Both the position numbers and the translations under genes were made by a program. The notes beneath the pieces are model-generated. The model was not told the origin of the DNA, ran no database searches, and saw only the letters and a list, made by a program, of their open reading frames with translations. DNA of 64,000 nt from Lonicera japonica (taxonomy: Eukaryota > Streptophyta > Magnoliopsida > Dipsacales > Caprifoliaceae), in contig CM038471.1 in assembly GCA_021464415.1 (NCBI GenBank), forward strand, positions 13,816,073 through 13,880,072, given 5' to 3'. This document shows, in pieces, positions 33,005 to 45,170 of the stretch (its first letter is position 1; each line of letters starts with the position of its first letter).

Positions 33005-36000
33005 TGTGATGCCCCGAATTTTGTTAAGAGGTTTAGGCTTCCGGAACCCGGTTAATCACGGTGCTGTACGCGATGGCAGGTTTGGAATATATAATTTAAA
33101 ACTTATTTATCAGTAAATTACATGTAAGGCCTTAATTTTTAGAAAAATTCGGCATGTGGAGTTCGTAAATTTAACAAATTTAAACCTGTAAAATTATAAA
33201 ATGAATCTAATTTCTATAAACTCCATATTTGTAAAGTCTATAATCAATAAAAGAGATCATACAATTTCGTATATTAAACAAATCCTCCAACGAGGTCCTA
33301 ATCAACCAAAAGGCTTTACATCACATAAGAATAAAATTCAATACATGTTTAATTATACAAAATACCCAAATCAATTAAATATACAAAAGCTGAGTCGTCT
33401 ATGGACGACTACAAGTAATCTAAGGTCATCAGAGGTGTCTATACGTCATACTCGTGCCGCCCTCGAAGAGAATTACTTGCAAAACTAGTTTGAAAAAATG
33501 GGAGTGAGCCAAGCACGGGCTCAGTAGGAACTATAAGAGTTTAAGTTAAGAAAATACATTTAAGAATGCACATGCAACGTGAGATTAAGAAAGTAATTTG
33601 AACCATGTATACATATACACTTATACTGTTTCTACATACATATGTAGATATAGACAGTACTCTTGTCAAAATAACTTGAAAACTACATTATATGTAATGC
33701 ACATCAAGTGCCGCCCCATCCCCGAAAATACAATAAAGAATATATCATCAGAAGCTAAGTAAATCATAATAATATAATATGTCATAAGAGAATTGTAGGC
33801 ACTAATCTTATAACCGTCAATCTCATCTCACATCAGACATCTAAGATTTACTTTACCGTGCACAGCAATCACGATCTAAGTCCCCAAGGTTAAGGTATGC
33901 AGCCCCCAAGTCTGGGTCCTCCCGTGGAACACCTAGATGGTATAGGGTATGCCGCCTCGCGGGGTCCCCCTACGGACCATAGAGTTTGCCGCTTGCAAAG
34001 CGGGGTCCTTCTACTAGCCACCATGGCTAAGTCAACCACATCGACCATTAGTGCTTTACAAAACCAAGGAATCAATAAAACTATTTTTCCAAATAATATA
34101 CTCATACGTAATACACACATACGTACATACATATATATATATATATCAAATCATACCTTCATAATAATTCTGTAAACCAAAATCGTATATAGTTTCTCTA
34201 TATACACAACGTTCATTCTATACACAAATTATATGTGCAACCAATATGTATATGTGACACTAGGCTTATGTATAACGATATTATACTCAACGTAAGATGT
34301 ATTTAATATACACGTGCCATTTAAGAAACTAACACCATTGTATGATTTTATCAATATGATACTTGAATAATTCCAATGGATGAACTATTATTCTATTGGT
34401 ATTAAACTCTTGGGTTGATAGAATATTATTCACTAGATAATTTATCAGTTCTATAGCGTATGCATCGCATGGATATAATCATAGCAACTTTGGTAGTGAT
34501 ACCATGGATTCACCCACCATTTACAAGTGTGTAACTTAAGAAAATATTATATAATTGTTACCAAAATGGTGAGTATGCCACATTCATAGTATTAGTAATT
34601 CCAATGGCATGTATATATTATCTACATCGTAAGAACCGTACATATACAACTCTATTTCAATACACCAAATAAATGAATGTATCCAAGGCCCTCTATAACT
34701 TGTACTTAATAAATAATTCCCTTTATAACTAAATAATATCAGTAGGAGCAATTTGTATAACTTTTAAAGTACCAAGTTCGTACCAATTTCATACCAAGGT
34801 ATACAAATATTCAAATCTTGAATAAAGTGTACTTCCTCAACCATAACATAGTATATATACCCTAAAACTGAGTATACACGCAACGGCGGTAGCGAATAAC
34901 CAATAAAGTCTGTGGTACGCTAGCGTATAAAGAGGTTCATAAATAAAGGCATGAAATTACCACAAAAACATGGATAAAATCCAGAAAACAATTCATAAAT
35001 CTCAAACCCAAGCCCTATTTATGTGTGTGTTAACAAGATTATAAGAAAACCCTTAATATACATTGAAAATTGAAGGTGCAACACATAATAGTAGAAATTG
35101 AACTTGGGTACTAGCGTTCCCACCTTAATAGGGTAATACCTCGAAGATTTGCCGCTGAATCGAGTCGGAAAAGTGCCAATTTCGAAAACCCCTCAATTGA
35201 GTTGAAGAACCCTAACTATGGTGGAACCAAAGGAAGGAAGAAGCTGAAGATGATTTGATGATGATTAAGGATGATAAAATTGTATCATGATGAAGCATGG
35301 TCGACGATCCCTCAAAATCTCACCAAAATTGAACTCTCCACTTTCTCTCTAGCCTTCTAATGGAGGTGGGTCAAATATGGGAAGAAAGGAAGAAGGGAAG
35401 TGAACATATAGCAAGGAAATGATGCTAAAAATCCCGCTGGGCCACCTCTGATCGATCAGAGGCCTTTTATTCTGAAGCTTAACATTTTGGGTCCGGAGCA
35501 CTGTTTGTATTTTGGCCATAACGTTTTGGTCGGAACTCCGATTGAGGTGATCTTTATGTCCACAGAAAGATAATTCAAATATTTACAACTTCCTAAGAGG
35601 AAGTTTCCTCAAATTCTAGGAGGATAATTCCTAGAAATTCACCAAAGACAGTGCTTCGCCAAAGCACTGCCGAACGATCAGATTTTCGCCAAGCGGCCTA
35701 CTTCGTACACTGTTTTGACCAATGAGGAGTATGAATTGGATTTCAGTCAAAACACAAAAGTTATAGAATGGATCAAAACCTAGAAGCAATCATAAATAGG
35801 GACTCATTTGGACATAGTATGAGAAAGTTATGACCTCTCAAAGTTGGCTAAAAACTCATTTTAACAAAGGTTCGATTTTTCGCCGTTAGCACCAACTTTA
35901 ACCGCAACTTCCTAAAATGAATTCTAACCATTCACGCATATTAATATCATTAAAATGACTTATTAGAAGCATTGGATTGACAACAGAGGTCCAGAATAAA

Positions 36001-36083
36001 ATCGACTTCTCCAAAGGAGATTTTTTTGCCTTGAACGGGTTTAAGGAGGAATTTATTGTGGAAACGAAATACAAAGCGTTACA
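33005..36083 (-). mobile_element. Very long solo LTR, family 2 (TSD CAGTA)
   Basis: 3079 bp. On - it begins TGTAACGC (36083) and ends GGGGCATCACA (33005). It is flanked by a perfect 5 bp duplication, CAGTA at 33000-33004 and 36084-36088. No internal retrotransposon sequence is present, so this is a solo LTR. It matches 28708-32694 in ordered blocks but in opposite orientation, giving a large imperfect inverted pair 310 bp apart. Open frames within it (for example 33201-33488 and 33897-34175) have no known domain and are not taken as genes. Confidence 0.9.
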
Positions 36084-38402
36084 CAGTAATCCAATAATTA
36101 ACAAGTAAAAATAGATTACTACCCCCAGTAATCTGCTTATTGTCATGTAATCATGATTACTAACCCCAGTAATTTAGCTGAATGGCCCTAGTAATATTGA
36201 TTATTGTACCAAGTAATCAGTTTATTAGTATGAAAATATTGATTATTACCCCCAACTAATTTGATTAAATATGTAATCCCTTTCCTTGAACTATAGGTGA
36301 TGTTTGGTTTGATGTTTTGAGTTGAGTTTTTAAAATTTGGTGTTTGGCAGAATTTGGAAGTTTGTTGAAAAATGAATTTGGTTTTTGTTTGAGTTTTTTT
36401 CAACCAACTAAAAAATCTCATAAAAAAAATTCAAAAATAGTCACAATGTATCTTATTTTATAGATCTCTACAAGTGGGTTTCAAATATATTTTTTATTTA
36501 ATTTTGATTTTTGGATTTAAAGTTATGGTGTTTTAAAAGTTTTTTTTAGAGAGAGAAAGTAAAGTGAAATAAATTTTGGGAAGTGTGATTACTTTAAGCT
36601 ATAAATCTTGATTATTGTTCTAATGTTATACATAGGCAGGTGATTCTTCATTATATGTTATAGTTTATTTGTGATTCCAAGTCCCACAAAAAAAAAGCGA
36701 GAAGATGGTGAAAAAAAGTGGTGCAAATTATGGATAATATCGTCGTCGAGTTGTCTGAACTTATCGACAATGATATCAACTTGGAACTACAAAGGTAGCT
36801 CTAATGGAATATCAACATAATGTACGTGCCCTTACCACAAAAATGATTGAAACTATAAGAGTGTGGGATAAAAGAATTAAGTAGCTTGAGCGCCAATATG
36901 AAAGGAGGCAGGCTCGACAGGTCACTCCAATTCAAGATGATAGGGTTGACGACGCAGCGGACGTTCAACAAATGAAACAAAGTGCTAAGCCTGTAGAGAG
37001 CCGGTAACCGAGACGGCTTAAGTGTTTGTGCACGACGTTGAGACGAACATGCAGCATGGACTTGTGGATGAGGAAAAGGGAGAAAAGTGGAAATTGGCGA
37101 CGAAAAACAATCGGGTGCAGAAACTGAAAAGGTTGTGAAAAGGGAAGAGTAAATGGTCGGAGAAAGGGACGAAGTTTGGGGAAGGACGATAAATGAAGTA
37201 GAAGCATTGGCCCTTGGTCGACAATGTCATTAATCAGATGGCTCAAGAGGTTTCCCCCGAAAAAGTGACATTACATTGTCACCCCCGCATTCAATCAAGA
37301 AGAATGTGAAATTACACAACAGGAGTGCAACGAGGAGAAGAGATAGCGAGTGGGAGTATAATACTCCTATTGAAATTTGCAGGTCGTTTAAGAAAGCAAA
37401 TACCCAAGAACCTAAACAACAATCCTTACATATCGAGGGGGCCGACTGCACAAAGGACACATGGCAGTCCCTATACTTAGAGATTTAAGGGCATTACCAC
37501 ACTTTCTTCAGCTCGAACAAGTATATATTTTTTCATATAAGTTCTAATTATAAACCTAATTAACAAAAGTCAAAACTAATTGATTTTAATTTATTCGTTT
37601 AACATCAATCTATACTACCAGGATCTTAATGAAGCATACGGCCCTATTATAGAAACAATAATGATGAAAAACATAATTGATGAGAGAGATTTGGATAAGA
37701 TGTAAGTAGCAATTGAATAATTTTGATTACTGGGGGTGGTAATTCGGATTACTCTGTCTGTTGTTTAGATTATTGGGTGTGGTATTCTGATTACTAGTAA
37801 TAGTAATTTGGATTACTAAAGGTGGTAATCCCATGTTTATTTGCTAATGCACTTATATCTTCTCTAACCACTTGAGTGAATGTGAAAAATGTTGCAGATT
37901 GTGAAGATGTACATTGCCATAATGAAGCAAGGGATGGAATCCAAAAAAAAGGACAAAATTGGTTTCATTGACTTGGAAGTTTCGGCAAGTAAATCTCCAA
38001 TAAAAAAAAGGCTCTGCATGAAGATGTACAATGCCATAATTTTGTTAACTTTCTGTTTACAGTTTTACTGTATTGCGCACTAAGAGAAGTTTTTATTTCA
38101 TAATTCTATTTCATTTCATTTAACGTCACATCATCACTACTACTCGTAGAGACCATTTTCTTGCCACGGACTGAGGAGGTTCTTTTAGAATCATGTTTTG
38201 GTACCATTCTGTTTTTCAACAAAATAAATTATTTTAGTAAGGAAAGAAGCTGCATAGGCAGTTGGATTACTGATAGCAGTAATATTGATTAACAGCTATA
38301 ATCAGGATTACGGGGATGAGTAATCCTGGCTAGTTGCAAGTAATCCTGATTATTAGGGGCTGTAATCATCATCACATGACGGTAAGCTAGATTACCGGGG
38401 GT
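36084..38402. repeat. Left part of a GTAATC-repeat region with decayed coding traces
   Basis: Clusters of degenerate units built on TAATC.TGATTACTGGGGG and its reverse complement occur at about 36112-36265, 37722-37832 and 38262-38402. Between them (about 36690-38080) lie broken, charged frames on + with no domain I recognise, for example 37276-37488. The layout (repeat clusters around a decayed gene) suggests one transposon with subterminal repeats, but no termini or target duplication were found. Two solo LTRs interrupt the region. Confidence 0.5.
36690..38083 (+). pseudogene. Unidentified decayed coding sequence between GTAATC repeats
   Basis: Short + strand stretches with coding-like composition (about 36770-37010, 37276-37488, 37889-38083) are separated by stops and frameshifts. 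The peptides are rich in Lys, Arg, Glu and Gln. I recognise no catalytic motif. They could be remains of a transposon-encoded protein; this is inference from the setting only. Confidence 0.3.
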
Positions 38403-38407
38403 AGTAA

Positions 38408-39714
38408 TGAACACCCCAATTCACGACTCTCGTGCGAATATTGGTTGTCTCATAAAACGAGCATCTTGCATTTTACCCTGAGTCATCATGCATATAGAAG
38501 ACTGTTAGGAAAGACTCCAATTTCGGATCAGCCAGGAGTCTGATATGACCTTTGTTACCTCTTCGCTTACTAGGACGGGGATCGAACTGCCCAGTCAGGT
38601 CGTGGGGCAGCGCCCGTTAAAAATTTTGTGTTTTTTTTGGTATTTTTGTGCATTTTTAGAGAGCCAGCCGCAGCCCTCCAACCATACGGTTGGCACCTAG
38701 CCGCAGCCCCCAACCGCACGCCTCAGCCGCATGTACCAACCGCAGCCCCCAACCGTACGCCCCAACCGCAAGCCCTAGCCATACCCCCTGTGGTTACCCC
38801 CTGCGGTTGGCTTCTTTTGGAGCGTTTTTGGAGAAAATTTTGCTATAAATAGGATCCTTGGGCTTCTCATTTGGAAGAATCAACACTCACTAATGTTTTT
38901 AGTAAAGTGAAATTCTGTCAAAATTATTAGAGAGGCTTCTCTTCTAAAGAATTTCTAGAGAGAGAAAGTTAGAGAGAAAAAATTAGTGAGAGAAAGTTTT
39001 AGAGAAAGAAAGTCTAGAGAGAGAAAGTTCTAGAGAGAGAAATGAGCAATCAAGGCAAGGTTCTCATTTCTTCTTCAAGCGCATCAGGTATATTTTTCTA
39101 CAAATCTCATGAATTTTAATACTGCATTTAAATACAAGTTTTTAATACAGAAAGTTAGATAACTTGCAAAGAAGTCTACTGTTTTCAAAACTAGTCCTTT
39201 CTAAATTTTACAAGAAATCTAAAAGCCTGTTTTGACACGTTTTCAAAACAAAACAAAAATACGAAAACAGTTTCCAAAAGAATGAAACTATGAGACTCTG
39301 ATTTCATTCTATGAATGAATACGTAGGCACTCACAAAACTCGAGTCTGATTTCAAAATATGATTTCAAACTAAATTTATCCGGAAAGGACAATTCTGAAA
39401 ACTATTCAAACTACTTGCAAGATGTCTAAAATATGAATTAAATACATGATCCATTAAGAGACCGAAATGGCGAATTGGGTGGCTAACACTTTCCCAATTC
39501 GTAACGTAGTTTTCTAACCCTGGCAAAGTATATTTTAAACTCTGGTTTCAAACGTATGAAAGATAGTTTGTTTTTCAAATTTCTGTTGTACGATCTTTTA
39601 TTTATTTTCTTGTAAAATAAACTGGCGACTCTATAAAACAAGTTTTCACTTTTAAAACAAAAGAAAATCGAGAACGAGGATTCTTCTCGAGAGTAGGAGG
39701 TTCGGATTCCCACT
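38408..39714 (+). mobile_element. Solo LTR, relative of family 1 (TSD AGTAA)
   Basis: 1307 bp, beginning TGAACACCCC and ending GGATTCCCACT (final CA mutated to CT). It is flanked by a perfect 5 bp duplication, AGTAA at 38403-38407 and 39715-39719. It shares with the LTR at 2702-4051 the end motifs, CTATAAATAGG (about 38844-38854), the GAGACCGAAA.GGCG block (39459-39474) and CTGGCGACTCT (39622-39632). The U3 is different: instead of the palindrome array it has repeats of a CCGCAGCC/CAACCGCA motif. A 56 bp block (38558-38613) is inverted relative to its match at 3538-3597. Confidence 0.88.
38655..38812 (+). repeat. CAACCGCA-type repeats upstream of LTR TATA box
   Basis: About eight degenerate copies of a C-rich unit (CCGCAGCCC, CAACCGCACGCC, CAACCGTACGCC) end about 30 bp before the TATA box, with one inverted GCGGTTGG copy. 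They sit where family 1 carries TGTCGCGCGACA palindromes. Confidence 0.7.
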
Positions 39715-40300
39715 AGTAATCCTGATTACATGACGGTAAGTCAATTTTCAGGGGGCACCTAGCTAGGTGCAAGTAATCCTGATTACTGGGGGCTGTAATC
39801 ATCATCACATGACGGTAAGCTAGATTACGCGGGGGTGGGGCAGTAATCCTAATTACATGACAATAAGTTAGATTACGGGGGCAGTAGTCATGATTACATG
39901 TCAATACTCCATATTATTAGTGTTTAGTATGGCATAAAATTAGTGGGGTCAGTAATCCACGTTAAGCCTATAATATTTCGTTATTAAAGAATATATTTTC
40001 TACCACTTAATCCATCGTAAAGATAAACAAATTTCATTAACATACTCAAAATTGGTTTTCAGCAAAATAAATATGTTTGCTAAGGGGACAAGCAAAATTA
40101 TAAGTAATCAGGATTACTGACAAATAACTCTGATTATTGGAGACAGCAATCCTGATTACTAGGGTCAGTAATCAAGATTACAACTCAGTAGTATACAATA
40201 AGCCTACATTATTTATGCAACGAATCCACAGTAACCATGATTCGTGGGGAGCAGTAATCCATCATACACCTATATTATTTTTTGACATTACTAGTGTTGG
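39715..40300. repeat. Right part of the GTAATC-repeat region
   Basis: Continues the repeats interrupted by the solo LTR. The segment at about 39763-39830 is nearly the same as 38331-38400 (CAAGTAATCCTGATTA, GGGGGCTGTAATCATCATCA, GACGGTAAGCTAGATTAC). More units follow at 39840-39960 and 40107-40270. Confidence 0.7.
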
Positions 40301-41696
40301 TTATTAGGATGACTGGACAATAATTTGTGTTTTCAAACTTTTTTCAACTACGTAAAGATTACACATATAAACAGATATATAGGGTTCAATTTATTTTTTG
40401 AAATCCTAAATTTTAAAATTTACTCAGAATTGCACCATTCTTTCAACAAATAAATAGTTCAATAATCTTCTTACTTATGAAAATCAGTTTTTGATTGATA
40501 TTAACGTACTCCAACAAAAATGTATGAAATATAACACGATAAAAGTAGAACGAGAGAGAGTGTGAGAGTTAAACTAACATAGATAGAATGAGCAAAAGAG
40601 ATGACAAAGATGATGTGTTTTCATGTTTAATAGGGTGAGAGAGCTTCGTTATGAATCGTGGGCTCTGAAAATGGCGGTAGTGGCGAGGCGGTGGGGAGAG
40701 TGATGAGTTTTTTTGAAAAGCGACTATTTGTTGAGGAGTGATACCAGGTGTAAATAAGAGAAATATTTAGGGATATTTCATAAGAGATGGGTGAAAATGA
40801 GTTAGTGGTAAATTTTGAACTGTGTAGGAGTTTGCAGGCAAAAAATGGGCTGGGCTGGGCTAGGTTGGGCTATAGTTATGGGTTATTCCCCCCTTAAAGT
40901 AGAAGTTTGTGTAGTCTAGATAGGTCTTAAGATTCCACTCTAATTTTTTTGGATGTTGAATTAGGAAATTAGTCAAGGATATTTTGGAAACTAAAATAGG
41001 TTAGTTTGGGATCATTGAAAGTAGTTATTCAGTTAGAACTATGTTATCTAGAACATAGTTCAGCTTAGAATGAAATTTGAATATGAGGGGTTAAAATCTT
41101 AGGTCATGTTTGATGTACAGGATACGAGTGCAGGATATGATAGTTTTATCTTATCCTATGTTTAGTGTTCATCAATATTAGATATTGAGGCGGATTATTT
41201 ATTCCACTAAAGCTTGTTATCACCAAGGAAGGATTAATGAATCCCACGTAGAAGGTGGGATTGTTTTATCATATCCAGATAGGAGAAGGAATTAAATAAT
41301 ACAATTAAATTCTCCATTTTAATGTGTTAAATGCAGTCTTAAGGCCTCGCCAAAATGATTTTTATTGAGTTTACAAAATTACTCCTGAAAATGGTCATGT
41401 GATTTGTCACTAACGATCAATTTGGATGGAACATAACAATGATAATATTAAGTTTTGTCAATGATAATATTAAGTTTTGTGCGTTCGATGGAACGATTTA
41501 AAGTTGAGTGACCAGCATTTTATACGAATGCCAATAAACGGGCATTTTATAACGATCTCAATAGTTTATTGGTGGTTTATAAGGTTTACTCTAGTTGTAT
41601 TTTAATGGGGATGAATGAATGAATCGGTGCAGGTTGGAGCAGCACCGTCAATGTTTATGTTATGAATATCTTTCCTCTTTTTCAATCCCTGCAAAA
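40301..41696. other. Intergenic region with a MITE-like segment
   Basis: No gene. About 41105-41300 resembles 48735-48950 in reverse (GGCGGATTATTTATTCCAC, TTTTATCATATCCAGATAGG), so a short non-autonomous element is likely there. A 22 bp tandem repeat (AATGATAATATTAAGTTTTGT) lies near 41441-41484. Confidence 0.45.
41105..41300. mobile_element. MITE-like segment (GGATAA/TTATCC family)
   Basis: About 200 bp non-coding, matching 48735-48950 in reverse over several blocks and distantly 63618-63740. Termini and target duplication are unclear. Confidence 0.4.
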
Positions 41697-41701
41697 CCTA
41701 T

Positions 41702-42311
41702 TGACGCGAACCCGGATCGTCTTTTCTAGCCAGGCTAATGGATCTTCAACCCTTGAACTACGAACATAACAAGAACTTTGGAATACCTCGAAAGATGGAA
41801 GGTAGAAACTTCAACCCAACGCTTAAAGAAGCGCGAACCTCGGTATAATGAATGATGCCACAATCTAGTGTGGTTGCTAGATTGATAAGTCAAGAACAAT
41901 TGAATTAATCAATTCAACATGTTCAACATGCTCTTAGAGAACACAAAGAGAAAACTCTCAATTTAAGTAATCATCAAAACACTTTTTAATAATAAAACAA
42001 TAATGTGCCTCCTTTAAATAGGAGTAAACAAAGCCTTAATCATAATTCAAAAAGGAAACAATTTCCTACTTAGAAAAGGAAAATAATAACTCCTATAATA
42101 TTCCTAATGCAATAAGGAAACTAATAAACAATCTAAAATAAGCCTAATACACTCTTAACAAGGAAATACTCTAAATAATAATAATCCTTGGGCTTTAAGA
42201 ATATAAAATAAATAATTAAAACTAATTAAATTCTTCAGCCAGCTGGTCGTGAGAATACGCAAGAACATAAGGTTAATTTCTTGGCGAAAGAGGCTAGGTT
42301 GGATCACATCA
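41702..42311 (-). repeat. 3' LTR of 2.8 kb element
   Basis: 610 bp direct repeat of 43892-44502. On - it contains CTCCTATTTAAAGGAGGC, a TATA-like core. Confidence 0.88.
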
Positions 42312-42486
42312 TTTCCCTCTTCTTCAAGAAAATTCGTCCTCGAATCTAGTCTACCCATTCTTCAATTCAGCCAGTCTTTAACAACTTCGACATTCGGACG
42401 CTGCTTTGGAACTTGGAATCTTCCATGCAATAGAACATATATTTTGAATACTTTCCATTCCTCCGTCGGAACTCAACATAAGATAA

Positions 42487-43326
42487 TTATGTTCGTCCCT
42501 GCCATGAAAACAAATATTTCAAATATTTTTGACACTTAATCCTCCTTGCAAGGCAAAACTTCTCGACGTTCAAACCATACTGCAATGCGATCCTCCGCAA
42601 CTTGTTGAAGAAATCTAACAACATAAAGTGTGGATGGACATCAAAGCGATCCACTCCAATGAAATCAATATGCTCAACATTGTCAATCTTCAACTCAGCT
42701 GGAACATCATCTCTTGGCTTTGCAAAGAACTTATTCTCATAAACACCTATGGCTGGAAGTACTTGCGCTTGTGGTTCTTTAACTTGCACTAGAACTTATT
42801 CATCTGCTTCTTCTTGCAAGTTTGGAACTACTACCTTCAACCCACAACTCGCCTCTTTCAGCCGTCACTTTAATTTCGTCAATCTCATCAGTTTTCGGCT
42901 TATTCTCCAATGGCGGATTAGATATGGCTTATTTCTCTTATTCTTTCAATTGATTTGGTTCTCCAAAAGATGTATTCAGACTTTGAGGCTTCCCCTCTTC
43001 TTAGACTGCTCATAGGCTTCGGCAAACATCTGCTCAAACCTACGAATAAATTCATCATCAAACAAAGAAACCGTCTTCTTGCTACTACCCATATTCTTGT
43101 CTCGAACCCGACTTTTTCCAATCTTATCACCATGTCTTCTATTAGTAACACCTGAATCCCATTCATCTTCAAATTTAACTTTACGAGGCTGGCCTTTCAA
43201 TTTCTCTTTAGGAGCTTTATTCAACCGCATGCGCCGTTCAATCTCTAATTGCGTTAATCGAGCACTATCGTGTTTAATCTCTTCTTGAAGCCACCTTTCT
43301 CCATATTCAAAATTTAAAAAAGACAT
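42487..43326 (-). pseudogene. Degenerate element-encoded protein, possibly Gag-like
   Basis: The - strand frame from ATG at 43326 gives 116 residues, highly charged (GERWLQEEIKHDSARL, FDDEFIRRFEQMFAEAYEQ), before a stop at 42976. Reading resumes in other frames, including 42789-42487 (ELKIDNVEHIDFIGVDRFDV). I recognise no zinc knuckle or enzyme motif. Its position just inside an LTR element suggests a Gag-type protein, which is inference. Stops and frameshifts make it non-functional. Confidence 0.5.
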
Positions 43327-43891
43327 ACTTGCTACAAAACAAGGATTAGTGTAATAAAGATAATTCTCACAATATTCCCTTTCGTGTTTTGCTCAAACAT
43401 ATGTCACTATAATTCTATCGCTCGTGTTTGTCACTCAAAAATATTGATATAGTCACAATTTTCTCTTTGGAACTCCAAAACAAGTTAAATAATATGAATA
43501 TATCACAAGTCTCCAATAACCAATCGCACACTCAACAATTAGATTGAGCGCCTTCACAATGTAATAATGAGGACTAAAGAAACCAAATTCTAGCAATATT
43601 AATGAGCCAAACGAATTTCTAGAATTGCTAGAGTATGCAAAATAGAATTTTAAGGAACAATCAAGCAGTAAGTTCTAGTTGATAAAGCAATTCAAAGTTC
43701 CTATAGATATCTAGAATTCCCAACACACTTGAATTTAAGAACGACTCTCAAGATCAAAATCCCATTATATGGATGAAATAATGATTATGCAAGCTTAAGA
43801 ATTTAATGCAGCGAATTCACAATTAAACCCAATAGTAGAATAATATATGAATTTCTAGGGTTCTATAATAAATCTTGACTTTCAACATTAA

Positions 43892-44502
43892 TGACGCGAA
43901 CCCGGATCGTCTTTTCTAGCCAGGCTAATGGATCCTCAACCCTTGAACTACAAACGTAGCAAGAACCTTGGAATACGTCGAAAGATGGTAGGCGAAAACC
44001 TCAACCCAACGCTTAAAGAAGTGCAAATCTCAGTATAATGAATGACGCCACAATCTAGTATGGTTGCTAAATTGATAAGTCAAGAACAATTGAATTAATT
44101 CAATTCAACATGTTCAACATGCTCTTAGAGAACATAAAGAGAAAACTCTCAATTTAATTAATCATCAAAACTCTTTTTAATAATAAAACAATAATGTGCC
44201 TCCTTTAAATAGGAGTAAACAAAGCCTTAATCATAATTCAAAAAGGAAACAATTTCCTACTTAGAAAAGGAAAATAATAACTCCTATAATATTCCTAATG
44301 CAATAAGGAAACTAATAAACAATCTAAAATAAGCCCAATACATTCCTAACAAGGAAATACTCTAAATAATAATAATCCTTGAGTTTTAAGAAATATAAAA
44401 TAAATAATTAAAACTACTTAAATTCTTCAGCCAGCTGGTCGTGAGAATACGCAAGAACAAAAGGTTAATTTCTTGGCTAAAGAGGCTAGGTTGGATCACA
44501 TC
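43892..44502 (-). repeat. 5' LTR of 2.8 kb element
   Basis: 611 bp direct repeat of 41702-42311, with scattered substitutions. Same ends, TGATGTGATCC to GGGTTCGCGTCA on -. Confidence 0.88.
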
Positions 44503-44507
44503 ATCTA

Positions 44508-45096
44508 TGTACTGTCTCCCCGTGTGATCTCATTATTTTTGATTGTGGAGGTGAAATGTTTGGTTTAGTTCTATTCAAGGGTGGACTTCTTGGGGCTCGA
44601 AGTGGGTTGTATTTTAATCTAATTTTTTTTTCGGTGTTAATTAAAATATTAATATAAGTGTAATCCAGCTTTCGTATAAAATATTAGCTCATTACTGACT
44701 GAAAGTTTAAAGTTATATAATGTTCTTATAATATGTTAAACCAAAGGTTTTGTTATTAATTAATTTTTATTTTATTTTATTTTCCAAAAACCCCCAATTG
44801 GAGGAGTTGCTGAAAATCCTTTGGCTTTAGTTACTTTAGGAAAGTTAGTTTTCACAAATCCAATCTAGTTAATACCAGCAACAATCCAATCTAGTTAACA
44901 CTAGCAACTATGTTCAATGAACATCTAGAGGCGTTCTTGTTGTGAATTAGAATTAATAGTTAGTGCTTGATTAGTGAAAATATTTTGAAAATTTTGAAAT
45001 TGGACTTGTACAAAATTATTGAGATTTTAGGCATAGTTAACAAAAGAAATTGTTATTAGAAAATAATCCAAAATTTTGAGAATACATTATTGTAAA

Positions 45097-45129
<33 letters not shown>

Positions 45130-45138
45130 AAGAAGAAG

Positions 45139-45170
<32 letters not shown>

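Larger units (their letters stand above)
41702..44502 (-). mobile_element. Non-autonomous LTR retrotransposon, 2.8 kb (TSD CCTAT/TCTAT)
   Basis: Two direct repeats of 610 and 611 bp (41702-42311, 43892-44502) enclose 1580 bp. The flanks are CCTAT (41697-41701) and TCTAT (44503-44507), a 5 bp duplication with one mismatch. On -, a purine tract (GAAGAAGAGGGAAA, 42325-42312) directly precedes the 3' LTR start TGATGTGATCC (42311), which sets the orientation. The LTRs have TG...CA ends and are about 95% alike by eye. The interior encodes only a broken - strand protein, with no protease, reverse transcriptase or integrase motif, so the element depends on others. No initiator-Met primer site follows the 5' LTR; the priming tRNA is unknown. 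Confidence 0.88.

Noticed and set aside
33897..34175. 92-codon + frame and the 80-codon - frame at the same place
   Set aside because: Both fall inside a solo LTR, have no known domain and no splice or start context.
36965..37246. - strand frame of 93 codons rich in Phe, Leu and Ser
   Set aside because: Composition is that of the complement of a purine-rich + strand; no domain, overlaps another frame.
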